DNA from: Mycobacterium gordonae
GTDB lineage: Bacteria; Actinomycetota; Actinomycetes; Mycobacteriales; Mycobacteriaceae
DNA: 64,000 nt
NCBI RefSeq assembly: GCF_017086405.1
Contig: NZ_CP070973.1
Location: 248,001 to 312,000 of the forward strand
Direction: 5' to 3'
Shown: positions 1 through 11,321 of the stretch, piece by piece
How positions within the stretch are numbered: position 1 is the first letter of the stretch
Layout of the letters: the number at the start of each line of letters is the position of its first letter
Program-made: the position numbers and the translations under genes
The notes under the pieces: model-generated
Database searches by the model: none
What the model saw: only the letters and a program-made list of their open reading frames with translations
What the model was told of the DNA's origin: nothing

Positions 1-2508
1 CCCGCCGGCTCCGCCGGTGCCACCGGCGACGCCGTTGCCGCCGTTGCCGCCGTTGCCGCCGTGGCCGTGGGCGGCGCCGTTGCCGCCGGTTCCGCCCGCC
101 CCGCCGGCCCCGCCATTGTTGTCGTTGTTGTTGATGTTGCCGTTGGCGCCGTTGCCGCCGTGGCCGCCGCGGCCTGCGTTGGCGGGGGTGCCGATGGTGC
201 CGGCGTTGCCGCCATTGCCGCCAGCCCCGCCGGCTCCGTCGTTGATCACGGTGGTGCCGTTATTGATTCCGTTGCCGCCGTTGCCGCCGTTGCCGCCGTT
301 GCCGCCGTGGCCGGCGGCGGCGCTATTGGAGGTGGCGTTGCCGCCGTTGCCGCCATTGCCGCCGGTGCCGGCGGCGGCGCCGTTGCCGCCGTTGCCGCCG
401 TTGCCGCCGTGGGCGGGTGTGGCGCCGGTGCCGGCGTTGCCGCCGGACCCGCCGTTGCCGCCGTCCTCATTACCGAAACCGAAGCCGCCGTTGCCGCCGT
501 TGCCGCCGGACCCGCCGTGCCCGGCGTTGCCGGCGATGGCGTTGCCGCCGTTGCCGCCGTTGCCGCCGTCGCCGCCGGCGGCGCCGTTGCCGCCGTCGCC
601 GCCGTATCCGGCGCTGCCGCCGGAGCTGGCGTTGCCGCCCTTACCGCCGGCCCCGCCGCCGGCCGGGTTGCCGGTGACGCTGAAGCCTTCACCGCCGTTG
701 CCGCCGTTGCCGCCGCGGCCGTCGGTGCCCAGGGTGCCGGCGTTGCCGCCGTTACCGCCCCGACCGCCGGGGCTGTCGATGCTGGTGTTGGTGGCGCCGT
801 TGCCGCCGTTGCCGCCATTGCCGGCTTGGCCGAGGGTGGCGATGGTGGTGCCGCCGGTGCCGATGTTGCCGGCGTTGCCGCCGTTGCCGCCGTCACCACC
901 GGCGCCGGTGTTGGTGGTGGAGACGCCCTTGGCGCCGTTGCCGCCGTTGCCGCCGTTGCCGGAGTTACCGCCGGCCAGGCCGTGCACCCCGGCGTTGCCG
1001 CCGTTGCCGCCGTTGCCGCCGTCACCGCCGTCACCGCCGGCGGTGGTGGCGTTGGCGCCGTTGCCGCCGTGCCCGCCGGCCCCACCGCTGCCCACCGTTC
1101 CGCCGTTGCCGCCGCCACCGCCGTTACCGGCCGGGGTCAGGGCGGTGGCGTTGGCGCCGTTGCCGCCGGCCCCGCCGTTGCCGCCGCTGCTGGGGGTGGC
1201 GCCGTTGGCGCCGTTGACACCGGCGGCCCCGCCGCTGCCGCCGCTGCCATGCCCGCCGCCGTGCCCGCCGATACCGATCGCCCCGGGATTGCCGCCGTTG
1301 CCGCCGTTGCCGCCGTCGACGTGGGTGGCATCGGCGTGCGCCCCGGCGCCGCCATCACCGGGGGTTCCGGCGTTACCGCCGGCCCCACCTGCTCCGCCGC
1401 TGCCGTTGCTACCGGCAACACCCAGGCCTTGAGCTTGTCCGGCGGCGCCACCAGCCCCACCCGCGCCGCCGCCGCCGCCGTCACCACCGCCGCCGCCCGC
1501 GCCGCCGGCGCCGTTGCCGGTGACGTAGCTGCCGGCAGTACCAGCCCCGCCGTGCCCGCCGATCCCGCCGACCCCACCGGCCCCGCCGACCCCGCCGTCC
1601 CCACCGTTGCCGACCAGCGTGCCGCCCAACCCGCCGGCCCCGCCGGCCCCGCCGTTGCTGCCACCCCCACCACTGCCGCCGATCCCACCGGCCAAACCGG
1701 AGTCCCCGCCGAACCCAGCAGCCCCGGCCCCGCCGGCCCCGCCGGTACCGCCGCGCCCGAACCAGCCGGCGTCCCCGCCCCGCCCCCCCGCGCCGCCGGG
1801 GATCGCGGGGTTAAACGACGGCGCCCCCGGCGCCCCGGCCCCCCCGTTACCCGCCAGCCAGCCACCGTTGCCGCCCGCGCCGCCGGCCCCACCGGAACCG
1901 GCCAACGCAGCCCCGCCCAGCCCCCCGTTGCCCACCAACCCGGCAGCCCCACCGGCACCGGCCGCGGAGGTGGCCGTGGCCGCCGCGCCGGTCCCGCCAT
2001 TGCCCAGCAACCAACCACCGGCCCCACCGGCCCCGCCGTTGACCCCAGCCACCCCGGTGGCGCCATTCGCGATCAGCCCGCGCCCGGTCAGCGCGACGAA
2101 CGGCGCGTTGAGCACCGGATTGAGCACCCCACCCAGCGGACTAGCGATCCAGCCCTGCCCGATCTGTTGCACCGGCTCCACCAGCAGCGACTGCGCCCCC
2201 CCGACAGCCAGCCCCGTCAACGACACGTTCGTGGCCTCCGCACCGGCAAACACGCTCCCCGCACTGCTCAGCGCCCGCACAAACTGCTCATGAAACGCCG
2301 ACGCCTGAACGCTGAGCGCCTGATACTGCCGGCCATGGCTAGCGAACAGCGCCGCGATCGCCACTGAAACCTCATCACCACCGGCGGCCACCAACGCCGT
2401 AGTCGGGGCCGCCGCCGCAGCGGTAGCCGCCCCAATCGCCGAACCAATCCCCACCACATCCCCCGCCGCCGCCACCACCAACTCCGCCGAAACAACCACA
2501 AACGACAC
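1..2508 (-). CDS. PE-PGRS protein, 3' end beyond the window
   Basis: Reads from a GTG at 2508 (N terminus [11 protein letters not shown]) leftwards to the window edge, about 836 codons with no stop. Residues 1 to about 95 are a PE domain ([19 protein letters not shown], then the [16 protein letters not shown] segment). A short linker with [11 protein letters not shown] follows, then a PGRS region of Gly-Gly-Ala and Gly-Gly-Asn repeats to the edge. PE-PGRS proteins are mycobacterial surface or secreted proteins exported by type VII secretion. The start is 30 bp after the stop of the upstream PE-PGRS, so it is probably co-transcribed with it and seems to have no promoter of its own. At 1192-1196 it has five G where the upstream copy has four, and this copy stays in frame. 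Confidence 0.85.
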   Translation of the reverse strand, partial: MSFVVVSAELVVAAAGDVVGIGSAIGAATAAAAAPTTALVAAGGDEVSVAIAALFASHGRQYQALSVQASAFHEQFVRALSSAGSVFAGAEATNVSLTGLAVGGAQSLLVEPVQQIGQGWIASPLGGVLNPVLNAPFVALTGRGLIANGATGVAGVNGGAGGAGGWLLGNGGTGAAATATSAAGAGGAAGLVGNGGLGGAALAGSGGAGGAGGNGGWLAGNGGAGAPGAPSFNPAIPGGAGGRGGDAGWFGRGGTGGAGGAGAAGFGGDSGLAGGIGGSGGGGSNGGAGGAGGLGGTLVGNGGDGGVGGAGGVGGIGGHGGAGTAGSYVTGNGAGGAGGGGGDGGGGGAGGAGGAAGQAQGLGVAGSNGSGGAGGAGGNAGTPGDGGAGAHADATHVDGGNGGNGGNPGAIGIGGHGGGHGSGGSGGAAGVNGANGATPSSGGNGGAGGNGANATALTPAGNGGGGGNGGTVGSGGAGGHGGNGANATTAGGDGGDGGNGGNGGNAGVHGLAGGNSGNGGNGGNGAKGVSTTNTGAGGDGGNGGNAGNIGTGGTTIATLGQAGNGGNGGNGATNTSIDSPGGRGGNGGNAGTLGTDGRGGNGGNGGEGFSVTGNPAGGGAGGKGGNASSGGSAGYGGDGGNGAAGGDGGNGGNGGNAIAGNAGHGGSGGNGGNGGFGFGNEDGGNGGSGGNAGTGATPAHGGNGGNGGNGAAAGTGGNGGNGGNATSNSAAAGHGGNGGNGGNGGNGINNGTTVINDGAGGAGGNGGNAGTIGTPANAGRGGHGGNGANGNINNNDNNGGAGGAGGTGGNGAAHGHGGNGGNGGNGVAGGTGGAGG

Positions 2509-2525
2509 CACGCACCGCCTCGCCT
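1..2525. repeat. Direct repeat, copy 1 (PE-PGRS block)
   Basis: Near-identical to 3837-6351. By eye the differences are one 9-bp GTTGCCGCC unit (four copies near 269-304, three in the other block), one substitution (T at 46 versus G at 3882), and a five- versus four-G run. The right edge lies 17 bp upstream of the GTG start. The left edge is outside the window. Confidence 0.9.
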
Positions 2526-2538
2526 TGTGCCGTGTGGG

Positions 2539-5500
2539 CTATCCGGTTCGAGGTCCTGGTGCGCCGTGGGTTCCGGCCGTTCCAGTGGTGCCGCCGTTGC
2601 CCGTCCCGCCGGTTGCTCCGGAGAGACCAGTTTCGCCGGTGCCCAGCGTCCCGACTCCGCCAGCGCCGCCCGCTCCGCCTCCGCCGCCGGCGCCCCCGCC
2701 ACCGCCGGTACCACCGCCGCCGCCCTTACCGCCTGAGCTGGTCTGCGGCTCACCGATGTAGGTGGCGCCGCCGTCCCCGCCGTTGCCGCCGGTGCCGCCG
2801 GTGCCGCCGGTGCCGCCGGTGCCGCCACCACCACCCAGACCCCCGGCGCCGCCGAAACCATGGGCAGCGGCTCCGCCGGTGCCACCCGCACCACCCGAGC
2901 CGCCTGTGCCGCCGGTGCCGCCGGCGCCGCCGGTGCCGCCGGTGCCACCGTCGCCACCCACGCCTTCGGTGCCGAAGCCAACGGTGTTGCCGCCGGTGCC
3001 GCCGCCGCCGCCGGTGCCGCCGGTGGCGCCGGTGTTGCCAGTGGCACCCGCACCGCCGTTGCCGCCCGCGCCGCCGTTGCCGCTCACCGAGCCGCCGGCT
3101 CCGCCAGCGCCACCGGCGCCGCCAGCGCCACCGCCACTGCCTGTTACGCCGGCACCGCCCGAGCCGCCGGCGCCCCCGACGCCACCGGTGGCCCCCGGTG
3201 TTCCGTAGATGTCGCCGCCGTTGCCGCCTTTGCCGCCGGTGCCACCGCCGAAGCCGCCGCTCCCGCCAACGCCTCCGCTACCGCCATTGCCTGCGGCACC
3301 GCTCGCTTCGCCGTAGCCGCCGTTGCCGCCGTTGCCGCCCTGGCCGGCGCCGGTGCCTCCGTTGCCGCCGTTGCCGCCGTTGCCGCCCCTACCGTTGTCG
3401 CCACTGTTGCCGCCGCTGCCGCCGTTGCCGCCGGTCCCGCCGCCGCTGCCGCCGTTGCCGCCGGTATTGCCGTTTCCGCCGTGGCCGTCGAGGTGGCCGT
3501 CGCCGCCGCTGCCGCCGTCTCCGCCTGCGGCGGCGACACTGCCGTTGGTGGGGCCACCGTTGCCGCCGGTACCGCCATTGCCCCCATTGGCGCTGGTCAA
3601 CCCGCCGCCCTTGCCTCCGTTGCCGCCGGCGCCCCCGGGCTCCCCAGTAATCCCGTTGTCGCCCTTGCTGCCGTTGCCGCCGTTGCCCCCTCCGTCGGCG
3701 CCAGGGATACCGGGCGGCGCTGCGGGCTGTTGGGAGGGGGGAGGGGTTGTGGGTTGTGAGTTGGCGCGCCGGTGGTGCCGCTTCCGCCGGCGCCGCCGGT
3801 TCCGCCGTTTCCGTTGGTGCCGGCGTTGCCGCCGATCCCGCCGGCTCCGCCGGTGCCACCGGCGACGCCGTTGCCGCCGTGGCCGCCGTTGCCGCCGTGG
3901 CCGTGGGCGGCGCCGTTGCCGCCGGTTCCGCCCGCCCCGCCGGCCCCGCCATTGTTGTCGTTGTTGTTGATGTTGCCGTTGGCGCCGTTGCCGCCGTGGC
4001 CGCCGCGGCCTGCGTTGGCGGGGGTGCCGATGGTGCCGGCGTTGCCGCCATTGCCGCCAGCCCCGCCGGCTCCGTCGTTGATCACGGTGGTGCCGTTATT
4101 GATTCCGTTGCCGCCGTTGCCGCCGTTGCCGCCGTGGCCGGCGGCGGCGCTATTGGAGGTGGCGTTGCCGCCGTTGCCGCCATTGCCGCCGGTGCCGGCG
4201 GCGGCGCCGTTGCCGCCGTTGCCGCCGTTGCCGCCGTGGGCGGGTGTGGCGCCGGTGCCGGCGTTGCCGCCGGACCCGCCGTTGCCGCCGTCCTCATTAC
4301 CGAAACCGAAGCCGCCGTTGCCGCCGTTGCCGCCGGACCCGCCGTGCCCGGCGTTGCCGGCGATGGCGTTGCCGCCGTTGCCGCCGTTGCCGCCGTCGCC
4401 GCCGGCGGCGCCGTTGCCGCCGTCGCCGCCGTATCCGGCGCTGCCGCCGGAGCTGGCGTTGCCGCCCTTACCGCCGGCCCCGCCGCCGGCCGGGTTGCCG
4501 GTGACGCTGAAGCCTTCACCGCCGTTGCCGCCGTTGCCGCCGCGGCCGTCGGTGCCCAGGGTGCCGGCGTTGCCGCCGTTACCGCCCCGACCGCCGGGGC
4601 TGTCGATGCTGGTGTTGGTGGCGCCGTTGCCGCCGTTGCCGCCATTGCCGGCTTGGCCGAGGGTGGCGATGGTGGTGCCGCCGGTGCCGATGTTGCCGGC
4701 GTTGCCGCCGTTGCCGCCGTCACCACCGGCGCCGGTGTTGGTGGTGGAGACGCCCTTGGCGCCGTTGCCGCCGTTGCCGCCGTTGCCGGAGTTACCGCCG
4801 GCCAGGCCGTGCACCCCGGCGTTGCCGCCGTTGCCGCCGTTGCCGCCGTCACCGCCGTCACCGCCGGCGGTGGTGGCGTTGGCGCCGTTGCCGCCGTGCC
4901 CGCCGGCCCCACCGCTGCCCACCGTTCCGCCGTTGCCGCCGCCACCGCCGTTACCGGCCGGGGTCAGGGCGGTGGCGTTGGCGCCGTTGCCGCCGGCCCC
5001 GCCGTTGCCGCCGCTGCTGGGGTGGCGCCGTTGGCGCCGTTGACACCGGCGGCCCCGCCGCTGCCGCCGCTGCCATGCCCGCCGCCGTGCCCGCCGATAC
5101 CGATCGCCCCGGGATTGCCGCCGTTGCCGCCGTTGCCGCCGTCGACGTGGGTGGCATCGGCGTGCGCCCCGGCGCCGCCATCACCGGGGGTTCCGGCGTT
5201 ACCGCCGGCCCCACCTGCTCCGCCGCTGCCGTTGCTACCGGCAACACCCAGGCCTTGAGCTTGTCCGGCGGCGCCACCAGCCCCACCCGCGCCGCCGCCG
5301 CCGCCGTCACCACCGCCGCCGCCCGCGCCGCCGGCGCCGTTGCCGGTGACGTAGCTGCCGGCAGTACCAGCCCCGCCGTGCCCGCCGATCCCGCCGACCC
5401 CACCGGCCCCGCCGACCCCGCCGTCCCCACCGTTGCCGACCAGCGTGCCGCCCAACCCGCCGGCCCCGCCGGCCCCGCCGTTGCTGCCACCCCCACCACT

Positions 5501-6334
5501 GCCGCCGATCCCACCGGCCAAACCGGAGTCCCCGCCGAACCCAGCAGCCCCGGCCCCGCCGGCCCCGCCGGTACCGCCGCGCCCGAACCAGCCGGCGTCC
5601 CCGCCCCGCCCCCCCGCGCCGCCGGGGATCGCGGGGTTAAACGACGGCGCCCCCGGCGCCCCGGCCCCCCCGTTACCCGCCAGCCAGCCACCGTTGCCGC
5701 CCGCGCCGCCGGCCCCACCGGAACCGGCCAACGCAGCCCCGCCCAGCCCCCCGTTGCCCACCAACCCGGCAGCCCCACCGGCACCGGCCGCGGAGGTGGC
5801 CGTGGCCGCCGCGCCGGTCCCGCCATTGCCCAGCAACCAACCACCGGCCCCACCGGCCCCGCCGTTGACCCCAGCCACCCCGGTGGCGCCATTCGCGATC
5901 AGCCCGCGCCCGGTCAGCGCGACGAACGGCGCGTTGAGCACCGGATTGAGCACCCCACCCAGCGGACTAGCGATCCAGCCCTGCCCGATCTGTTGCACCG
6001 GCTCCACCAGCAGCGACTGCGCCCCCCCGACAGCCAGCCCCGTCAACGACACGTTCGTGGCCTCCGCACCGGCAAACACGCTCCCCGCACTGCTCAGCGC
6101 CCGCACAAACTGCTCATGAAACGCCGACGCCTGAACGCTGAGCGCCTGATACTGCCGGCCATGGCTAGCGAACAGCGCCGCGATCGCCACTGAAACCTCA
6201 TCACCACCGGCGGCCACCAACGCCGTAGTCGGGGCCGCCGCCGCAGCGGTAGCCGCCCCAATCGCCGAACCAATCCCCACCACATCCCCCGCCGCCGCCA
6301 CCACCAACTCCGCCGAAACAACCACAAACGACAC
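2539..6334 (-). pseudogene. PE-PGRS protein with two single-base frame breaks
   Basis: Starts at GTG 6334 ([11 protein letters not shown], with a GAGGCGAGG ribosome site just upstream) and ends at TAG 2539-2541, about 1,265 codons when the frames are joined. It has a PE domain (residues 1 to about 95), a long PGRS region, a proline-rich linker around 3720-3775, and a second collagen-like Gly-rich part ending GAPGPRTG. The frame breaks at the G4 run 5019-5022, where the sister copy has G5, and again beside the G6 run 3736-3741 in the proline-rich linker. Each break is cured by one added base. If the bases are right, the product stops soon after the PE domain and first PGRS part. If they are consensus errors, it is an intact large PE-PGRS. 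An upstream in-frame TTG at 6370 is less likely as start because family members begin MSFV or MSYV. Confidence 0.8.
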
Positions 6335-6351
6335 CACGCACCGCCTCGCCT
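3837..6351. repeat. Direct repeat, copy 2 (PE-PGRS block)
   Basis: Partner of 1-2525. The offset is 3836 at the left, 3827 after the 9-bp repeat-unit difference and 3826 after the missing G. Homology ends at 6351, right after the ribosome-site region, so the copies share coding sequence but not upstream promoter DNA. Confidence 0.9.
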
Positions 6352-8058
6352 CAGTTTCAGGGACCGGCAACTATCTGACCGCCAGCAAACCAGACGTCGA
6401 TGGTAAACCCGTTTCGGTCAAAAATTGATCAAATGTTCGTATTTCTGTCTGATAACTCGGCCCGCTGATGTCGCGCGACCTCAGCCGCCAGCCCGTGCGA
6501 TGACGGTCATGCCCAAAATGAAGCCCGGGGGACGGGGCGTCGGGTACTGCGCACAAGCGGTCGGGGACCGCGAGCGCAGCCGGATACGTGGTGGGCGCAG
6601 ATGAGTCTTCGACGACAAAAATTCGCCACATTGCCGGAGCCCCTGTCACCACACTGCGGGGCGGTCGATGGTTCCTGTTCGTGCCGGCCGATGCTCGGAG
6701 TCAGATGCGGGCCCGGACTTCCCATGTGTCGGGGGTATCGAGTAGCCGCATACGACGGTCGCGACATCTGGACGTAGTGCCGCGCGCGCCGGCTGGATCT
6801 CGACCGTCTGCACCGAACTCGCCGCTGTAGCCGTGGCGCTGGTAAATGGTCGCTTCGGATGCTCGCGACGTCGCGACCGCGTCGCCGCGCGCGGCGGCAT
6901 CGCAACAATTGACGGCGCACCAACTCGGTGGGGCTTAGGTACCGCCATTGGTGCTCCTCGCTTGAGATCTTTCCAGGATCGGCGGGTGGAAGTGCGGATC
7001 GCCGGCCGCCCCCATCTGCTCGTCGTAGACGGACTTGGATGGGTAAACGTGCGAATTCGTGAATTCGAGCAGGTCCGATTGCTACCGCGTGGGTGCACTG
7101 ACGCCGCCGTTCTACCCGGCCCCCGACTCGTCGGTGAGCACGAGGGGCCGATTCATGTCGTGTACAGCTTCATCCCCAGTCGCAACCACCACCCCTACGG
7201 CTGCACCGGCAGCCATAGCTTCCGCGACATGGGCACGACCAACCTTGGGGTATCCTGACGATCGACTCAATATCACTATGGTGCAACCGATTTCGGTGCA
7301 ACGATAGTCTCGTCACCCTTGCGAAGAAGGCCGCGATCTCGCTGCGGCAGCACTGAGGATGTCACGGTGATTTCGGGGATCGGGGGCCGCAATGCAGCGC
7401 AATGCAGGGCGCGGTGCACGGCGGCTAAGTGCATCGTGAGGGCACGCCCCGGAACGGGACGGGCTGTGGTGCGCGCATCATGTCATGCGAAGCGGACAAC
7501 GATCCGGGGCACTGTGTCAACCGTCGTCTTCGGTGAGGGGTTGCGAGCAGTTGGCAAAACATCAGGCAATCGCGGTTGAGGGTCTCGACTTCGCCGACTC
7601 CACCACCGGCGTAAAGCACGGCCCAGAGCCAGGTTCCGCCAAATCATCTCGGGCATGCCAACCGCTAAACTGCATGCTCTACTGCTCGCGACTTCGACCG
7701 AGGCCGGGATCAGTGTGATGGCCGTCGACTCTGCCTACACCACTAGGTGGGGTGCGCAGCACCGGCAGAAACCTCTGGCCGCACACACCCACAGACCACC
7801 GGTCACCACGCGGCAAGCGTGGCGATCGGAAAGCGGGCCCTCGGACACCGTATTCGGCGACGCGTGACACCGCCCCCATGCCGCCGGAGCGGTGGTGTGG
7901 GGCATCGGATGATGCAGGCCGAATCGGGCGTCCAGCAGCGTGAGGCAAGCCGCCACCCCTGGCCACGACCACGCATCCGATCCGTGCGCCCACCCGGGGC
8001 GAAGAACGCGGGAAGCCCGACGGCTCAACACCGTTCGGGGCCACTCACTGAGCAAAAT
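6335..8058. other. Long gene-poor, decayed region
   Basis: About 1.7 kb without a convincing intact gene. Open frames occur on both strands (for example 6833-7258 plus and 7679-8044 minus) but show no family motif or good ribosome site. Most overlap other frames of similar length. The minus strand at 7110-7258 has a protein-like stretch (GYPKVGRAHVAEAMAAGA onwards) that ends in a stop. Together with the acyl-CoA dehydrogenase remnant at 6935-7081 this suggests eroded genes. The promoter of the PE-PGRS pair should lie just right of 6351, but no clear -35/-10 pair was seen. Confidence 0.5.
6935..7081 (-). pseudogene. Acyl-CoA dehydrogenase N-terminal remnant
   Basis: A 48-codon stretch bounded by stops (TAG at 7082-7084, TAA at 6935-6937). 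It contains LLEFTNSHVYPSKSVYDEQM, then GDPHFHPPILERSQAR. This matches the N-terminal helix and the following segment of long ACAD proteins of the FadE/ACAD10-11 type, which typically read F(M)xxHVYP...Y...PPILEELKAEAR. There is no FAD- or substrate-binding region downstream in any frame, so only the N-terminal part survives. The family assignment is from memory of the motif and is moderately secure. The loss of function is clear from the flanking stops. Confidence 0.5.
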
Positions 8059-8490
8059 TCAGTTTGGCTCAGAGTCCAGAAACGGTACTCCGCGCACAGG
8101 GTGCGCTTCGTACTGCATCTCGTCCAGTTCGCCGATACCATTGAAGAACTGCACCACGTGGCAGACTTCAGCGGAGGCATTGCGCAACTCGTGCCAGCTG
8201 TGACGCGGAATCAATAGAAGCTGACCCGGCCTGACTTCGGTTGATTCCTCGTAGTCACCGTCAAATATCAGCGCACCGGCGAGAGGGACGATGATCAAGT
8301 CGGCATTGGGATGACGATGCATGTGGTGGACGAAACCCGGTGGGAAGGTGTAGTGGTCCACAACGATCCCGCGCGTCCCGGAGAGCGAGTCGCTCAACAA
8401 TCGGCGGTTGATCTGGTGTCCCGTAATGTCTTTCCGGGCGAAGAGTTCCGGCGAGATTTCGCTGAACGTCAGTAAGCGGGCGTACTCCAC
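8059..8490 (-). CDS. Cupin-domain protein
   Basis: 143 residues from a GTG at 8490 that follows a GGAGGAA ribosome site. An in-frame ATG at 8517 would add nine residues but lies upstream of that site. The cupin motifs are visible. The first metal-binding motif is HHMHRHPNADLIIVPLAGAL, with three closely spaced His. The second is PGQLLLIPRHSWHELRNAS, with His before the final strand. Small single-domain cupins bind a metal and may act as dioxygenases, isomerases or sensors, and the substrate cannot be read from sequence. It stands alone between decayed regions, so neighbours give no hint of its job. Confidence 0.8.
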   Translation of the reverse strand: MEYARLLTFSEISPELFARKDITGHQINRRLLSDSLSGTRGIVVDHYTFPPGFVHHMHRHPNADLIIVPLAGALIFDGDYEESTEVRPGQLLLIPRHSWHELRNASAEVCHVVQFFNGIGELDEMQYEAHPVRGVPFLDSEPN

Positions 8491-8742
8491 TGTTCCTCCA
8501 CGGGCTGCTAAACGCATGCGTTCACAATCAAAATCGCATCAGCGATGAGAAACGACGAACAAAGCCGCCGGGGTACCGGTCACCGCTACTGAGCCTGCGT
8601 CTTGCCCGAGGTTAACAACCTACCGGTCAATCACGACAAGGGTTCGTTTCGGTTAGGCGAGTCGATGGCTTAGTTCGCGCCCTGCTCCGTAATCTGCGCT
8701 GTTGCAGAACCCGCGCCGCTGGAATGTGTACGTTCTCACCAC

Positions 8743-8885
8743 ACCATGCCTCCGTTGCCGCCGACGCCGCTCTTGCCGCCCGGACGCGGCCGTCGCCACC
8801 CTTACCATCGCTTGCGGGCCCGGTAGCGGCCGGATTGGCGTTTCCGCCGTGGCGACCGGCGCGACCGGCCCCGCCGTTGATCCCC
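8743..8885 (-). pseudogene. PGRS repeat remnant
   Basis: Minus-strand reading gives INGGAGRAGRHGGNANP, then GPASDGKGGDGR, and after a one-base shift GGKSGVGGNGGM. This is typical PGRS sequence without a PE domain or start. The rest of the gap (8491-9083) shows no gene. It is likely debris of another PE-PGRS gene. Confidence 0.55.
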
Positions 8886-9083
8886 GTCAGATCACGAAGC
8901 GAGGTGGCTGGTCCGTCGTCGCGGCTAAGGGCTGTCGCAACTCCTCAGACCACGAGGGTTCTCGCAACGCTTGCACTGTAAGCCGAGGGAGGGCTCGCTG
9001 GACGCTCCACGAGAGGGCGTCAGTGACCGATGCGGCTTGTCCTTGTTGTGGTGGCCGGTTTGTTCCGCGAGCGATGAACCGCG

Positions 9084-11321
9084 CTAGCCCTCGGTAGCAT
9101 CCAACGCGTCGTTGAACGTCTTGCTCGGCCGCATCACCGCCGCGGTCTTGTCGGGGTCCGGGTAGTAGTAGCCGCCGATGTCGGCATCCTTGCCCTGCAC
9201 CGCGTTGAGTTCGCCGACGATGGCATCTTCGTTCTTGGCCAGCGCTTCGGCAAGCGAGCCGAAGTGCTTCTTCAGCTCTTCGTCGTCGTCCTGCGCGGCG
9301 AGCTCCTGCGCCCAGTACATGGCGAGGTAGAACTGGCTGCCCCGGTTGTCCAGCTCGCCGGTCTTGCGCGAGGGGCTCTTGTCGTTCTCCAGCAGCTTGC
9401 CGATCGCGGCGTCCAGCGTCGAGCCCAGAATCTTGGCGCGCTCGTTTCCGGTCTTGATGCCGATGTCCTCGAAACACGCTCCCAGTGCCAAGAATTCACC
9501 GAGCGAGTCCCAGCGCAGGTGGTTCTCCTCGACCAGTTGGTGCACGTGCTTGGGCGCCGAACCTCCGGCCCCGGTTTCGTACATGCCGCCGCCGGCCATC
9601 AGGGGAACGATGGACAGCATCTTGGCGCTGGTGCCCAATTCCAGGATCGGGAACAGGTCGGTGAGGTAGTCGCGCAGGATGTTTCCGGTGGCGGCGATGG
9701 TGTCGAGGCCGCGCACCAGTCGCTCCAGCGTGTAGCGCATGGAACGCACCTGGGACATGATCTGGATGTCGAGTCCCTCGGTGTCGTGTTCCTGCAGATA
9801 CGTCTTGACCTTCTTGATCAGTTCGTTTTCGTGCGGCCGGTACGGGTCGAGCCAGAACAGCACCGGCATGCCGGAATTGCGTGCCCGGTTGACGGCGAGC
9901 TTGACCCAGTCGCGGATCGGCTCGTCCCGCACGATCGGCATACGCCAGATGTCGCCTTCGTCGACGTTCTGGCTGAGCAGTACCTCGCCGGTGTCGATGT
10001 CGACGATGTTGGCGACGCCTTCCTCCGGAATTTCAAATGTCTTGTCGTGGGAGCCGTACTCCTCGGCCTGCTGCGCCATCAGGCCGACGTTGGGCACGGT
10101 TCCCATGGTCCTCGGGTCGAACTGGCCGTTGGTCTTACAGAAGTTGATGATCTCCTGGTAGATGCGCGAGAAGGTGGACTCCGGGTTGACGGCCTTGGTG
10201 TCCTTCGGTCGCCCGTCGGCGCCCCACATCTTGCCGCCGGCGCGGATCATCGCGGGCATGGACGCGTCGACGATGACGTCGCTGGGCGAATGGAAGTTCG
10301 AGATGCCCTTGGCCGAGTCGACCATCGCCAGCTCGGGGCGGTGCTCGTGGCAGGCGTGCAGGTCACGGATGATCTCGTCGTGCAGTGACGCGGGCAGCGA
10401 TTCGATCTTGTTGTACAGGTCCACCAGCCCGTTGTTGACGTTGACGCCCAGCTCGTCGAACAACTCCTGATGCTTCTCGAAGGCGTCCTTGTAGAAGATC
10501 CGCACCGCATGCCCGAACACGATCGGGTGGCTCACCTTCATCATGGTCGCCTTGACGTGCAGCGAGAACATCACGCCGGTCTTGCGTGCGTCCTCCATCT
10601 GCTCTTCGTAGAAGTCCAGCAACGCCTGCCTGCTCATGAACATGCTGTCGATGACGTCGCCCTCGAGCAGCTCGACCTTCGGCTTGAGTTCGAGGGTCTG
10701 CCCGCTTTGGGTTTCCAACACCATCTTCACGTTGCGCGGGCGGTCCAGCGTCATCGACTTCTCGCCGTGGTAGAAGTCGCCGTGCTTCATGGTCGCGACA
10801 TGGGTGCGCGAGGCCATCGACCACTCACCCATGCTGTGCGGGTGCTTGCGCGCGTATTCCTTGACCGCCTTGGGGGCGCGACGGTCGGAATTTCCTTCCC
10901 GTAGCACCGGGTTGACCGCGCTGCCAAGGCAATTGGCGTAGCGCTTACGGATTTCCTTTTCCTCGTCGGTCTTCGGATTCTCCGGGAAGTCCGGGATCTT
11001 GTAGCCCTTGGCCTGCAGTTCCTTGATCGCCGACGCCAGCTGCGGCACCGAGGCGCTGATGTTGGGCAGCTTGATGATGTTGGTGTCCGGATCCTGGGTC
11101 AGCTTGCCCAGTTCGCCCAGGTTGTCGGGCACCCGCTGGTTCTCGTCCAGGTGGTCGGGGAACTGCGCCAGAATGCGGGCTGCCACCGAGATGTCACTGG
11201 TTTTGATCGTGATGCCGGCCGGCTCGGCGAATGCCCGGACTATCGGCAGAAAAGCGTAGGTCGCCAGCAGTGGCGCCTCGTCGGTCAGCGTGTAGATGAT
11301 GGTCGGCTGCTCGGCGCTCAT
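9084..11321 (-). CDS. icd2: Isocitrate dehydrogenase (NADP+), monomeric type
   Basis: 745 residues, the normal size for monomeric IDH. It oxidatively decarboxylates isocitrate to 2-oxoglutarate with NADP+ in the TCA cycle, in the cytoplasm. Family hallmarks run throughout: [17 protein letters not shown] at the start, the substrate region [11 protein letters not shown] and [18 protein letters not shown], the domain with [39 protein letters not shown], and the cofactor-side segment [25 protein letters not shown]. The ATG at 11321 is the clear start. It corresponds to icd2 (Rv0066c), beside a TetR and an SDR as in M. tuberculosis. Confidence 0.97.
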   Translation of the reverse strand: MSAEQPTIIYTLTDEAPLLATYAFLPIVRAFAEPAGITIKTSDISVAARILAQFPDHLDENQRVPDNLGELGKLTQDPDTNIIKLPNISASVPQLASAIKELQAKGYKIPDFPENPKTDEEKEIRKRYANCLGSAVNPVLREGNSDRRAPKAVKEYARKHPHSMGEWSMASRTHVATMKHGDFYHGEKSMTLDRPRNVKMVLETQSGQTLELKPKVELLEGDVIDSMFMSRQALLDFYEEQMEDARKTGVMFSLHVKATMMKVSHPIVFGHAVRIFYKDAFEKHQELFDELGVNVNNGLVDLYNKIESLPASLHDEIIRDLHACHEHRPELAMVDSAKGISNFHSPSDVIVDASMPAMIRAGGKMWGADGRPKDTKAVNPESTFSRIYQEIINFCKTNGQFDPRTMGTVPNVGLMAQQAEEYGSHDKTFEIPEEGVANIVDIDTGEVLLSQNVDEGDIWRMPIVRDEPIRDWVKLAVNRARNSGMPVLFWLDPYRPHENELIKKVKTYLQEHDTEGLDIQIMSQVRSMRYTLERLVRGLDTIAATGNILRDYLTDLFPILELGTSAKMLSIVPLMAGGGMYETGAGGSAPKHVHQLVEENHLRWDSLGEFLALGACFEDIGIKTGNERAKILGSTLDAAIGKLLENDKSPSRKTGELDNRGSQFYLAMYWAQELAAQDDDEELKKHFGSLAEALAKNEDAIVGELNAVQGKDADIGGYYYPDPDKTAAVMRPSKTFNDALDATEG

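Noticed and set aside
17..5892. Long open frames on both strands rich in Pro, Ala, Arg or Val over the PE-PGRS genes
   Set aside because: They are other readings of the GCC-rich PGRS repeat; composition, not coding. Only the Gly-Gly-Ala/Asn frame with a PE domain is real.
1..6300. Regular short repeats that could look like a CRISPR array
   Set aside because: The 9-bp periodic units are PGRS codons without unique spacers or conserved repeat length, and no cas genes occur.
6833..7258. Plus-strand frame of 141 codons
   Set aside because: No ribosome site, no motif, and it is antisense to the acyl-CoA dehydrogenase remnant.
7679..8055. Two overlapping minus-strand frames of over 100 codons
   Set aside because: Low-complexity Arg/Pro/Gly sequence in both frames, no family motif and no good start.
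9264..10388. 374-codon plus-strand frame over icd2
   Set aside because: Pure antisense shadow of a well-supported enzyme gene; high G+C keeps the antisense frame open.
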